Shown one piece after another: positions 17,687 to 25,612 of a DNA stretch of 64,000 nucleotides. Positions within the stretch are counted from its first letter, which is position 1. Each line of letters begins with the position of its first letter. The notes beneath the pieces are model-generated. The model was not told where the DNA came from and searched no databases. It saw only the letters and a list, made by a program, of their open reading frames with translations. Origin of the DNA: AG41 sp036522815. GTDB lineage: Bacteria > Gemmatimonadota > Gemmatimonadetes > Gemmatimonadales > GWC2-71-9. The stretch is from NCBI GenBank assembly GCA_036522815.1, contig DATDFC010000041.1, forward strand, positions 7,033 to 71,032, in the 5' to 3' direction. A program made the position numbers and the translations under genes.

Positions 17687-18283
17687 CTAGCCGACGCGGT
17701 CTTCGGAAATGCGGGGACGAGCCAGGTAGGGTGCCAGCTTGGCGCGCAGCCGCAGCGTGGCGCGCCACATCTGCGACTTCACCGTGCCGAGCGAGATGCC
17801 CAGGCGGGTCGCGATCTCACGATAGCTCAGCTGCTCGCGGCGGCGCAGCACGAAGATCGCGCGGCAGCGCTTCGGCAGCTCGGCGATGGCCTGCTGCACG
17901 GCCGCGTCGAGCTCGCTCCGCAGGCACAGGTCTTCCGGAGTGTCGCACGGCGGAATCTCTTCACCGGCCGCGCGGGCAATCCACGCCGTCACGACGCGAC
18001 GGTGGCGCAGATACTTGAGGGCACGGTTCCGGGCCGCCACGTAGAGGTAGGGCCGCGTGAGCCGGCTCGCATCGCGCGGGCCGCGGCTGTCCCAGAGACG
18101 CAAGAACAAATCCTGCACCAGATCCTGCGCGGCTTCCGCCGACCCCACGAAGCGGAGCACGTATTCGCACAGCTCGACGTAATAGGCCTGGAAGGCCGAT
18201 TCCCAGGAATGCGATGACTGCGGCGTGGCGCGCGCCACGCGATGGGGGAACGGCAGCGGAGAGCGGCGATGTGTGTCGAGCAT
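17687..18283 (-). CDS. ECF-type RNA polymerase sigma-70 factor
   Basis: This protein of about 198 residues has sigma region 2 at about 30-95, including AQDLVQDLFLRLWDSRG and the region 2.4 segment YLYVAARNRALKYLRH. Region 4 lies at about 130-185, with LPKRCRAIFVLRRREQLSYREIATRLGISLGTVKSQMWRA in three overlapping stretches forming the helix-turn-helix. It belongs to the FecI-like group that pairs with FecR and STN-type SusC proteins, matching the downstream genes. ATG 18283 is chosen; an upstream TTG (18349) would add an unconserved extension. Expected targets are the promoters of this operon and perhaps other glycan loci. Confidence 0.93.
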   Translation of the reverse strand: MLDTHRRSPLPFPHRVARATPQSSHSWESAFQAYYVELCEYVLRFVGSAEAAQDLVQDLFLRLWDSRGPRDASRLTRPYLYVAARNRALKYLRHRRVVTAWIARAAGEEIPPCDTPEDLCLRSELDAAVQQAIAELPKRCRAIFVLRRREQLSYREIATRLGISLGTVKSQMWRATLRLRAKLAPYLARPRISEDRVG

Positions 18284-18303
18284 GTGGCCTGTGGTGAGCG
18301 ACC

Positions 18304-18319
18304 GTTGCGGCGTCGCAAC
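18304..18319. promoter_or_regulatory. GTTGCG-N4-CGCAAC palindrome in the divergent promoter region
   Basis: Perfect 6-bp inverted arms GTTGCG and CGCAAC with a four-base spacer lie 21 bases upstream of the ECF sigma start, within the 125-base region shared with the divergent uxaB operon. Related arrangements occur at 6399-6422 and 34668-34678. It could be an operator for a LacI- or GntR-like regulator, but no such regulator is in the window. Confidence 0.35.
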
Positions 18320-18408
18320 AGGTCCCCGGTTCACGCCGTTGTGCGTCAAGTCACGAGTTGCAAGTTCGAGACCGCCGGTGATCTTCCTGTAACGAGGTCG
18401 AAACCAGA

Positions 18409-19899
18409 GTGCACGCCGCGAGCGGCCTTCCTTTAGTCGGTCGGGCCCAGTGGCCGAACAGCGCCTACCGCCGGGACGAGCTGCCCGAGCGCGTGCTGCA
18501 GTTCGGCACCGGCATGCTGCTGCGCGCCTTGTGCGCCGCGTCCGTGGACGCCGCCAACCGCGCCGGCGCGTTCCACGGCCGCATCGTGGTCGTACAGAGC
18601 ACCCCGCACGGCAGCGCGCGGGCGATCAACGCCCAGGAGGGGTTGTTCACGCTGGTGGAACGCGGCTTGCTCGCTGGCGCGCCGATCGAGCGCACCCGCC
18701 TGATCGGCGCCGTGTCGCGTGCGCTGGTCGCCGATACGGAGTGGCAGGCGGTGCGCGCCGCCGTCCTACAACCCGAGCTGCAAGTGATCGTGAGCAACGT
18801 GACTGAAGCCGGTTTCCGGCTGGAGGCGGGATTCCCCGCCAAGCTGGTCGACGTCCTGCACGCGCGCTTCGAGCGGCTGCCGGACGGGCCGCCGCTGTAC
18901 GTGATTCCGACCGAGCTCGTCCCCGACAACGGACCGCGTCTCGCCGCGATGATCGACCGGCTGGCGTCGCAGTGCGGCGAGCGGTTCCGCGCCTGGCTCG
19001 CCTCCCACGTGCACTTCTGCTCCTCGCTCGTGGACCGCATTACCACCGGCAGCCCGCCCCCCGAAACGCGCGCCACGCTCGAGGCACAGCTCGGCTACTC
19101 GGACGAGCTGCTCACCGTCACGGAGCCGTACGCCCTGTGGGCCATCGAAGGGGACCCGGCTGCGCTGCGGGCGGCGTTTCCGATCGATGGGGCTCCCCAC
19201 GCGGTGGTGTTCGCGTCCGACATCGCGCTGTACCGGGAGCGCAAGCTGCGCCTGCTGAACGGGGCGCACACCGCGCTCGCCCCGCTGGCTTTGCTCGCCG
19301 GAGTGGCGACCGTGCGGGAGGCGGCGGAGCATCCGCGGCTGGGGCCATTTCTCGAGCGCACGCTGTTCCAGGAGCTCGTGCCGGCGACCGACGTGCCACC
19401 CGTCCAGGCGCAGGCATTCGCCGCGAGTGTGCTCGAGCGGTTTCGCAATCCCTGGCTCGAGCACGAGTGGCGCGTGATCGCCACCAACCAGACCATGAAG
19501 ATGCGGGTACGCGTCGCGCCGGCGATCGAGCGATTCGTCCAGCAGGAGCGGCGCGTTCCGCAGGGCCTCGCGCTCGCGTGCGCCGCCCACCTGCGATATC
19601 TTCGCCCGGTTTCCGAGGGCGCACCGCCCGGGTCCGCGCCGCACGGGCGGTGGCGCGGCCGCACGTATCCGATCAGCGATGCCGATCTCCCGCTCGTCGC
19701 CCGGCACTGGCTGCCGTTGGACATCGATCACGTGTCCGGCCCGCTCCCGCGCGACATGCTGGAGCGGCTCACGGCCCACGCCCTGGCCGACGAGGCGCTG
19801 TGGGGTTCTTCTCTCGCGCGGCTTCCCGGTTTCCTCGAGGCGACCACCCAGGCGCTGGCGCGACTCGAGCACGAAAGCGTAGAGGCGACTCTCGGATGA
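18409..19899 (+). CDS. uxaB: Tagaturonate reductase-like, mannitol dehydrogenase family
   Basis: This 496-residue protein is of the long-chain polyol dehydrogenase family. The N-terminus has the UxaB-style nucleotide-binding start (ERVLQFGTGMLLRA), then VSNVTEAG, SSLVDRITTG and the catalytic-region segment ERKLRLLNGAHTALAPLA (about 280-297), where the conserved lysine and asparagine-histidine sit. FRNPWLEHE closes the substrate domain. UxaB reduces D-tagaturonate to D-altronate with NADH; the related UxuB reduces fructuronate to mannonate. The motif set fits UxaB best, yet the dehydratase in this operon is of the mannonate type. GTG 18409 follows GAGG about ten bases upstream. The stop overlaps the next ATG (ATGA). 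Confidence 0.8.
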   Translation: MHAASGLPLVGRAQWPNSAYRRDELPERVLQFGTGMLLRALCAASVDAANRAGAFHGRIVVVQSTPHGSARAINAQEGLFTLVERGLLAGAPIERTRLIGAVSRALVADTEWQAVRAAVLQPELQVIVSNVTEAGFRLEAGFPAKLVDVLHARFERLPDGPPLYVIPTELVPDNGPRLAAMIDRLASQCGERFRAWLASHVHFCSSLVDRITTGSPPPETRATLEAQLGYSDELLTVTEPYALWAIEGDPAALRAAFPIDGAPHAVVFASDIALYRERKLRLLNGAHTALAPLALLAGVATVREAAEHPRLGPFLERTLFQELVPATDVPPVQAQAFAASVLERFRNPWLEHEWRVIATNQTMKMRVRVAPAIERFVQQERRVPQGLALACAAHLRYLRPVSEGAPPGSAPHGRWRGRTYPISDADLPLVARHWLPLDIDHVSGPLPRDMLERLTAHALADEALWGSSLARLPGFLEATTQALARLEHESVEATLG

Positions 19900-20549
19900 T
19901 CGATGCGGCATTAGCGAGCGGCGTGATCGCGGTGGTGCGGCTCCCGGCGGGTGCCGACTTTCGCGCCCTGGCGAGCGCGCTCGTCGCCGGGGGCGTGAGC
20001 GTCGTGGAGATCACCCTGACGACGCCGGGCGCAGTGGCGGCGATTCGCGACCTCACGGCGCAAGGCGGCGTCGCCGGCGCGGTCGTGGGCGCGGGCACGG
20101 TGCTGGACGAGGGGTCCGCGCGCGACGTCATCGCCGCCGGCGCGCGCTTCGTCGTGAGCCCGACCCTCGATCAGGGCGTCATGCGCTGCTGTCGCGACGC
20201 GAACGTTCCCTGCATGCCGGGCGCGCTCACGCCGCGCGAGCTGCTCGAGGCGTCGCGCGCCGGTGCATCGCACATCAAACTGTTTCCCGCCTCGCTCGTT
20301 GGACCGCGCTACATTCGCGAGGTGCTCGCCCCGCTGCCGTTTCTTCGCCTGGTGCCGTCCGGTGGCGTGTCGCTCGACAACGCGGGCGACTGGATCCGCG
20401 CCGGCGCGATCGCGGTCAGCCTCGGGGGCGCCCTGGTGAGCCCGTCGCTCGTCGCGGAGCAAGGCTGGGACCGGCTGACGGCGCGCGCCCGCGCGCTGAT
20501 CGACCGCGTGGCGGTGGCTCGCCGCCAGCCCGCCGAGGCACCGGCGTGA
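19896..20549 (+). CDS. eda: 2-keto-3-deoxy-6-phosphogluconate (KDPG) aldolase
   Basis: This 217-residue class I aldolase is of the Eda family. VEITLTTPGA carries the conserved glutamate that activates the substrate, GAGTVLD is the phosphate-loop region, and the Schiff-base lysine is Lys128 in HIKLFPAS. The PSGGVSLDN motif near residue 150 is the second phosphate-binding loop. It splits 2-keto-3-deoxy-6-phosphogluconate into pyruvate and glyceraldehyde 3-phosphate in the cytoplasm. It is coupled to uxaB (ATGA) and to the KDG kinase (GTGA), which makes its substrate. Length matches the family. Confidence 0.95.
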   Translation: MIDAALASGVIAVVRLPAGADFRALASALVAGGVSVVEITLTTPGAVAAIRDLTAQGGVAGAVVGAGTVLDEGSARDVIAAGARFVVSPTLDQGVMRCCRDANVPCMPGALTPRELLEASRAGASHIKLFPASLVGPRYIREVLAPLPFLRLVPSGGVSLDNAGDWIRAGAIAVSLGGALVSPSLVAEQGWDRLTARARALIDRVAVARRQPAEAPA

Positions 20550-21529
20550 GCGGCGCGCGCGCGGTGACGTTCGGCGAGCTGATGCTGCGCCTCAGCCCGC
20601 CCGGACAGGAGCGCCTGTTCCAAACGCCCGAGCTCCGCACGGGCTTCGGTGGGTGCGAGGCCAATGTCGCCGTGGGGCTGGCGCAGCTCGGCGTGCGCGC
20701 CGATTACGTCACCCGGCTGCCCGACAACGCCATCGGCCACGCCGCGCTGCACGCGCTGCAAGCCGAGGGCGTGGGCACGGGATCGATCGCGCTCGGCGCG
20801 GTGAGCGAGCGCATGGGGATCTATTTCGTCGAGCCGGGCGCCGATATCCGCGCCAGTCGCGTCGTCTACGACCGGGTCGGCTCCGCGTTCGCCGCCATCA
20901 CGCCCCAGACGGTGGATTGGGCGAAGGCGGTTCAGGGCGCCGCCTGGTTTCACGGCTCCGGCATCACCCCCGCCCTCGGGGAAGGCCCGCACGCGGCACT
21001 CGCCGCGGCGATCGCCGCCGCGCGGTCGAGCGGGGTGCGCATCAGCCTGGATCTCAACTACCGGCCCGCCCTCTGGCAGGGACGCGAGCCTCGGTCATTG
21101 ATCGAGCCGCTCGTGAAAGGAGCCGACCTGTTGATCGGCAACCGCGACGCGGTGCGCGGCATGCTCGGCGTGGAAGGGCCCGACGATTCCCTGGCCCAGC
21201 GGCTCGCCGAGCGGTACGGCTGTCGCCGCGTGGCCCTGACGCGGCGCGAAGTACTCTCGGCGAGCGAGCACGGCTGGAGCGCCGCGCTGTACGACGCGTC
21301 GTCCGGGGGCGCCTGGCAGAGCCGGCGCTACCAGGTGCGTGTGGTGGACCGGGTGGGCGGCGGCGACTCCTTCGCCGCAGGCCTGATCGCCGCGCTCGCC
21401 GCCGATCGAGACCCCGCCGACGCCGTGCAGTTCGCCGCCGCGGCCGGCGCCTTGAAATTGACCATCCCAGGCGACTGGAATCGGGCCACCCCGCAGGAGA
21501 TCGAGCAGCTGGTGCGCGCATGCACATGA
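20546..21529 (+). CDS. kdgK: 2-keto-3-deoxygluconate kinase, PfkB family
   Basis: This 327-residue ribokinase-family sugar kinase opens with VTFGELMLRLSPPG. The first PfkB signature lies in GFGGCEANVAVGLAQLG (about 33-49) and the second in the DRVGGGDSFAAGL segment, where Asp274 is the catalytic base. Members with this N-terminus phosphorylate 2-keto-3-deoxygluconate. That fits its position between KDPG aldolase (product user) and mannonate dehydratase (substrate maker). The start is GTG 20546 in a GTGA overlap. Confidence 0.9.
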   Translation: MSGARAVTFGELMLRLSPPGQERLFQTPELRTGFGGCEANVAVGLAQLGVRADYVTRLPDNAIGHAALHALQAEGVGTGSIALGAVSERMGIYFVEPGADIRASRVVYDRVGSAFAAITPQTVDWAKAVQGAAWFHGSGITPALGEGPHAALAAAIAAARSSGVRISLDLNYRPALWQGREPRSLIEPLVKGADLLIGNRDAVRGMLGVEGPDDSLAQRLAERYGCRRVALTRREVLSASEHGWSAALYDASSGGAWQSRRYQVRVVDRVGGGDSFAAGLIAALAADRDPADAVQFAAAAGALKLTIPGDWNRATPQEIEQLVRACT

Positions 21530-22569
21530 CGTTCCGCTGGTTCGGGCGCGACGACCCGATCCCGCTGGCGCACATCCGGCACATCCCGGGCGTCTCGGGC
21601 GTGGTGAGCGCGCTGTACGACGTGCCGGTGGGCGCGGCCTGGAGCCGCGAGCGCCTCGAGCGCCTCAAGGGAGAGATCGAGGGCGCCGGACTCACGTTCG
21701 CCGTGGTCGAGAGCATTCCCGTGCACGAGGACATCAAGCTCGGCCGCCCGGGCCGCGACCGGCTCATCGCGAACTATTGTGAAAGCGTGGGCGCCATGGG
21801 CGCGCTCCGCATTCCGGTACTGTGCTACAACTTCATGCCGGTGTTCGACTGGCTGCGCACCGACCTGGCGCAGCCGTTGGCCGACGGATCGACGGCACTG
21901 GCGTACGACGACCGGGCGCTCGCGGCCATGGACCTGTCGCGCGGCACGGGCGATCTCCCGGGGTGGGCCACGGCGTACGGCGCCGCGGAGCTCGAGCGGC
22001 TGCTCGCGGCGTACCGGGAGGTGGATGCCGAGCGCCTGTGGGACAACCTCGCCTACTTTCTCGAGCGCGTGGTCCCGGTAGCCGGGCAGGTGGGCGTGCG
22101 GATGGCGATCCATCCGGACGACCCCCCCTGGCCGATCTTCGGTCTGCCGCGGATCATCTGCCGGGGCCCCGATCTCGAGCGCCTGGTGGCGCTGGTGGAC
22201 AGGCCGGCGAACGGCGTGACGTTCTGCACGGGATCGCTCGGCGCCGATCCGGAAAACGATCTGCCCGCCATGGTGCGGCGCATCGGCGATCGCATTCACT
22301 TCGCCCACTGCCGCAACGTGCGCGTCACGGGAGAGCGGCGCTTTCACGAGACGGCCCACCCGTCGGCCTGCGGCGGCGTGGACCTGTACGAGGTGCTGCG
22401 CGCGCTGCGCGACATCGGCTTCACGGGGCCGATGCGACCCGATCACGGGCGCATGATCTGGGGCGAGCGCGGGCGTCCCGGGTACGGCCTGTACGACCGG
22501 GCGCTGGGCGCCATGTACCTCCAGGGGCTGTGGGAGGGACTGACGCGAGGGAACGCGTCCGGCGCATGA
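21520..22569 (+). CDS. uxuA: D-mannonate dehydratase
   Basis: This 349-residue protein matches the UxuA family along its length: TFRWFGRDDPIPLAHIRH at the N-terminus, VVESIPVHEDIK, VLCYNFMPVFDW, MAIHPDDPPWPIFGLPRI, TFCTGSLG, HFAHCRNV, and MRPDHGR near the C-terminus. The histidines, cysteine and aspartate in these motifs are the family's metal ligands. It dehydrates D-mannonate to 2-keto-3-deoxy-D-gluconate, feeding kdgK and eda just upstream. Two in-frame ATGs (21520 and 21526) exist; the second gives the ATGA overlap used throughout the operon, and the first was kept for completeness. It is shorter than the E. coli enzyme (about 394), lacking one internal insertion. Confidence 0.95.
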   Translation: MHMTFRWFGRDDPIPLAHIRHIPGVSGVVSALYDVPVGAAWSRERLERLKGEIEGAGLTFAVVESIPVHEDIKLGRPGRDRLIANYCESVGAMGALRIPVLCYNFMPVFDWLRTDLAQPLADGSTALAYDDRALAAMDLSRGTGDLPGWATAYGAAELERLLAAYREVDAERLWDNLAYFLERVVPVAGQVGVRMAIHPDDPPWPIFGLPRIICRGPDLERLVALVDRPANGVTFCTGSLGADPENDLPAMVRRIGDRIHFAHCRNVRVTGERRFHETAHPSACGGVDLYEVLRALRDIGFTGPMRPDHGRMIWGERGRPGYGLYDRALGAMYLQGLWEGLTRGNASGA

Positions 22570-23624
22570 CCGTTCACATCGGCCTCGTCGGGTGCGGCAA
22601 CATCAGCGACACCCATGCGCGCGCGGCTCGCGAGGTCGGAGACGTCGAGCTCGTAGCGTTTTGGGGACGCGACCCTGCCAAGGCGTCCGCCATGGCGCAG
22701 CGATACGGGGGCAAGGCCTATCGGGAGCAGGACGCGTTTCTCGCGCACCGGCCCATGGACGTCGTAGTCGTGGGGACGCCGTCGGGTCTGCACGCCGAGC
22801 ACGCGCAGGCGGCGGCGCGCCAGGGGTTGCACGTGCTGGTGGAGAAGCCGCTCGACATCACGACCGCGCGCATCGACGGGCTCACGGCCGAGTGCGACCG
22901 GGCCGGCGTCAAGCTGGGCGTGATCTTTCAGGATCGCGCGGCGCCCGACCTGATCTGGCTGAAGCGCCTCATCGCACGGGGCGGGCTCGGCCGCCCCATC
23001 GTGGCGTCGGCCCGCGTGCGGTGGTACCGCCCCCCGGAGTATTACACGGGCTCGCGCTGGCGCGGAACCTGGGGACTCGATGGCGGCGGCGCCCTGATGA
23101 ATCAGGGGATCCACACCATCGACCTGCTGCTCTGGCTGCTCGGGGACGTCGACCGCGTGTACGCCACCACCCGCACGGCGCTGCACGCGATTGCCGTGGA
23201 GGACACGGCGGTCGCGTGCCTCGAGTTCGCGAGCGGCGCCGTCGGTACCCTCGAGGCGACGACTGCGGCGTTTCCGGGGCTGCCGCGTCGGGTCGAGCTC
23301 ACCGGCTCGGAGGGAACGATCGTGGTCGAGCGGGACCGGGTCGTCTCGGTCGAGCTGCGGACGCCGCTGGAAGCGCCGCCGCACGATGACGAGCCGTCCG
23401 GCAACGCCAGTGCGTCATCGCCGGTGGTCGCGGACGCGCGTGGCCACACACGGGTGCTCCAGGACTTCGTGGCTACGATCACTTCGGGCGCGGCCCCGCT
23501 GTGCGACGGTCGCGAGGGTCGCCGGAGCGTCGCGCTGGTGGAGGCGATGTACCGCTCGGCTCGGGCGGGAGCGCCAGTGGTCGTCGCGGAACGGGAGGGC
23601 GTGCTTGACGCACTCGAACGTTAA
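22566..23624 (+). CDS. Gfo/Idh/MocA-family NAD(P)-dependent oxidoreductase
   Basis: This 352-residue protein has an N-terminal Rossmann fold (GLVGCGNISDTHARA) and the EKP motif with Lys94. A C-terminal alpha/beta substrate domain (about 125-345) has the family's GGGALMNQGIHTIDLLLWL segment, where the histidine is catalytic. Such enzymes oxidise or epimerise sugars, uronates, lactones or inositols. A role in feeding a sugar or uronate into the adjacent uxaB/uxuA route is likely from position, but the substrate cannot be read. It is coupled upstream by ATGA and its 3' end overlaps the permease gene by about 20 bases. Confidence 0.88.
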   Translation: MTVHIGLVGCGNISDTHARAAREVGDVELVAFWGRDPAKASAMAQRYGGKAYREQDAFLAHRPMDVVVVGTPSGLHAEHAQAAARQGLHVLVEKPLDITTARIDGLTAECDRAGVKLGVIFQDRAAPDLIWLKRLIARGGLGRPIVASARVRWYRPPEYYTGSRWRGTWGLDGGGALMNQGIHTIDLLLWLLGDVDRVYATTRTALHAIAVEDTAVACLEFASGAVGTLEATTAAFPGLPRRVELTGSEGTIVVERDRVVSVELRTPLEAPPHDDEPSGNASASSPVVADARGHTRVLQDFVATITSGAAPLCDGREGRRSVALVEAMYRSARAGAPVVVAEREGVLDALER

Positions 23625-24642
23625 GGTCGCGCCGGCGGTCCCCACGCGCCGGGCGGGGGGGCGGTGGCGCCTCGTGTCCCGGGCGGCGGCCCGCGCCTCG
23701 CTGGCGCGCCTCGGGCCGGCGCTGGCGCTCGTAGCGGTTGTCCTGGTCTTCGCGCTGCTCACCGACGCGCCGGCGCGGTACCTCTCGCCGGTCAACCTGC
23801 GCATCGTCCTGTCGCAAACGGTGATCGTCGCCCTCGGGGCGATCGGCATGACGCTGATCATGATCAGCGGCGGCATCGACCTTTCGGTGGGCGCGGCGAT
23901 CGCGCTCACGGGCGTGGTGGCGGCGCTCGGGCTTGCCGCGGGATGGTCCCCCGCGGCCGCCACCGCCGCGGCGCTCGTGGCAGGCGGACTGGTGGGCCTG
24001 GGCAACGGCCTGCTCATCACGGGCCTGCGGGTGGTGCCATTCATCGCCACGCTGGGGATGCTGGGCATCGCGCGCGGCATCGCCAAATGGATCGCGCACG
24101 AGCAGACCGTCAACGTGCCGCCGACGTGGGTGAACGACCTGCTGGTGACGTTCCCGCGGCAGGCGTGGATGGTGCTCCCCCCCGGCGTCTGGATCATGCT
24201 CGCGCTGGCGGCGCTCACGGCGATGGTACTCTCCCGCACCGTGTTCGGCCGGCACGTGTTCGCGCTCGGCTCGAACGAGCTGGCCGCGCGCGCCTGCGGC
24301 ATCGCGATCGACCGGCTCAAGCTGGCGATTTACAGCTCTGCGGGCCTGTTCTTCGGGCTGGCCGGCGTGATGCAGCTGTCGCGGCTGCGCCAGGGAGATC
24401 CCACGGTGGCGATCGGGACGGAGCTCGACGTCATCGCCGCGGTGGTGATCGGGGGCGGCAGCCTGCTGGGCGGCGAGGGGAGCGTGTTCGGCTCGGTGGT
24501 GGGCGCGCTCATCATGGCGTTCCTGCGCAACGGCTGCCAGCAGATGGGATGGCCCAACTACATCCAGGAGATCATCATCGGGGGAATCATTGTGCTCGCT
24601 GTAGCGCTCGATCGGGTGAGGGCGGGATGGGCCGGAACATGA
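23605..24642 (+). CDS. Sugar ABC transporter permease, RbsC-like
   Basis: This protein of about 345 residues has 8-10 membrane helices from residue 30 onward. The branched/ribose permease signatures are clear: GMTLIMISGGIDLSVGA (about 82-98), VPFIATLGMLGIARG, a loop with GRHVFALGSNELAARACGI, and DVIAAVVIGGGSLLGGEGSVFGSVVGA near the C-terminus. The start is uncertain: TTG 23605 has an excellent AGGAGGG-like site (GGGAGGG six bases upstream), while GTG 23674 would avoid the overlap. The cognate binding protein and ATPase genes are not adjacent but lie 7.5-9 kb downstream at the end of the same run (32139-34648). It is the inner-membrane channel of the likely fucose or uronate importer. Confidence 0.9.
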   Translation: MTHSNVKVAPAVPTRRAGGRWRLVSRAAARASLARLGPALALVAVVLVFALLTDAPARYLSPVNLRIVLSQTVIVALGAIGMTLIMISGGIDLSVGAAIALTGVVAALGLAAGWSPAAATAAALVAGGLVGLGNGLLITGLRVVPFIATLGMLGIARGIAKWIAHEQTVNVPPTWVNDLLVTFPRQAWMVLPPGVWIMLALAALTAMVLSRTVFGRHVFALGSNELAARACGIAIDRLKLAIYSSAGLFFGLAGVMQLSRLRQGDPTVAIGTELDVIAAVVIGGGSLLGGEGSVFGSVVGALIMAFLRNGCQQMGWPNYIQEIIIGGIIVLAVALDRVRAGWAGT

Positions 24643-24745
24643 ATGCGGAATGTGAAATGCGGAATGCGGAATGTCGCGGAAGGCGTCGCTCGGCGAGCGA
24701 CCTTTCATGTCAATTCCGCCTTTGGCATTCCGCATTCCGCATTGG
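24641..24745. repeat. Short-word repeat family C (AATGCGGAATGCGG), inverted, MITE-like
   Basis: A 105-base element fills the whole space between the permease stop and the ribosome-binding site of the next gene. Outer arms are perfect 18-base complements (24656-24673 and 24726-24743), each made of the word AATGCGG repeated. An extra partial word precedes the left arm. Inside lies a second hairpin with 7-bp arms GTCGCTC and GAGCGAC around GGC (24685-24701). The size and nested symmetry look like a small non-autonomous mobile or structural RNA element, but no target-site duplication could be recognised. Confidence 0.7.
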
Positions 24746-24757
24746 GTGGAGGCGGCG

Positions 24758-25612
24758 GTGGGAATAGTCGACTCCCACGTCCATTTCTGGAATCCCGCCG
24801 AGCTGCACTATCCCTGGCTCGACGCGCTACCGTCGCTCCAGCGCGCGTTTCTTCCACCGGACTACGCGGCCGCGACCGGTCGGATCCCTATCGATCACAT
24901 CGTGTTCGTGGAGGCCAATTGCCGGCCGGAAGAAGCCCGGCGGGAGGTGGAGTTCGTGGAGCGCCTGGCGGAGGTGGAGCCGCGCATCGCGGGGATGGTC
25001 GCCTTCGTCGATGTGGCTCAGGGACTCGGGGCTCGGGGCTCGGGGCTCGGGAAAAAGCTGGAGGCGTTCTCGCGCTCGACGCTCGTTAAAGGCATCCGAC
25101 AGAACATCCAGGGTCATTCCGCCGGCTTCTGCGTGCAGCGCGCGTTCATCGAGGGAGTGCGAGAGGTGGGGCGCCTGGGCCTGGTCTTCGATCTGTGCGC
25201 CACCCACGACCAACTTCGCGAGGTGACGGAGCTCATCGAACAGTGCCCCGACACCCCGTTCGTGCTCGATCACTGCGGCAAGCCCGCGATCCACGATGGG
25301 GGGGGCTTCGAAGCGTGGAGCGCCGACATCACGCGGCTGGCGGCGCACGCGAACGTGTGCTGCAAGCTGTCGGGACTGCTCACCGAGGCGGGAGAAGCCT
25401 CGTGCCCAGAGGACCTCCTTCCCTACGCCGGGCGTGTGGTCGCGTGCTTCAGTCCGGAGCGCGTGCTGTACGGCAGCGACTGGCCGGTCCTGACGCTGGC
25501 GGGAGATTATGGCACGTGGTACGGCTTCACGGAGCGGTTCACACGAGGATGGAGCGCCAGCGAGCGCAGCCGGTTTTACGGTGACAACGCGGCCCGGGTG
25601 TACGGCCTGTGA
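24758..25612 (+). CDS. Amidohydrolase (COG3618-type), probable L-fuconolactonase
   Basis: This 284-residue TIM-barrel metal hydrolase has its metal/active-site residues in HVHFW (His7, His9), LDHCGKP (His172) and YGSDWP (Asp241). The start HVHFWNPAELHYPWLD is that of the sugar-lactone amidohydrolases that open L-fucono-1,5-lactone or L-rhamnonolactone. Position with L-fuconate dehydratase, two SDRs and an FAH hydrolase supports L-fuconolactonase. GTG 24758 follows GGAGG six bases upstream; ATG codons further up fall inside repeat C. Oddity: residues about 89-98 (QGLGARGSGLG) are encoded by a GGGGCTCG short-word repeat (25021-25049) inserted in frame where relatives have no such loop. Confidence 0.85.
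   Translation: MGIVDSHVHFWNPAELHYPWLDALPSLQRAFLPPDYAAATGRIPIDHIVFVEANCRPEEARREVEFVERLAEVEPRIAGMVAFVDVAQGLGARGSGLGKKLEAFSRSTLVKGIRQNIQGHSAGFCVQRAFIEGVREVGRLGLVFDLCATHDQLREVTELIEQCPDTPFVLDHCGKPAIHDGGGFEAWSADITRLAAHANVCCKLSGLLTEAGEASCPEDLLPYAGRVVACFSPERVLYGSDWPVLTLAGDYGTWYGFTERFTRGWSASERSRFYGDNAARVYGL
25021..25049. repeat. Short-word repeat family D, copy 1, inside a coding region
   Basis: Four tandem variants of the word GGGGCTC make a 29-base run within the amidohydrolase gene, translated as GLGARGSGLG without breaking the frame. The same words recur at 27239-27317 and 28088-28114 in this operon. Confidence 0.7.

Noticed and set aside
8011..18217. Several long + strand open frames (up to about 600 codons) opposite the SusC/SusD/FecR genes
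   Set aside because: They lack recognisable motifs or ribosome-binding sites and mirror well-supported - strand genes; typical of GC-rich antisense frames.
18409..19899. Calling this gene mannitol 2-dehydrogenase
   Set aside because: The motifs ERVLQFGTG, SSLVDRITTG and RNPWLEHE and the presence of kdgK, eda and uxuA fit hexuronate reductases better than mannitol dehydrogenase.
24641..24745. CRISPR-like array from the AATGCGG repeats
   Set aside because: The repeats are a few bases long with no regular unique spacers and no cas genes nearby.
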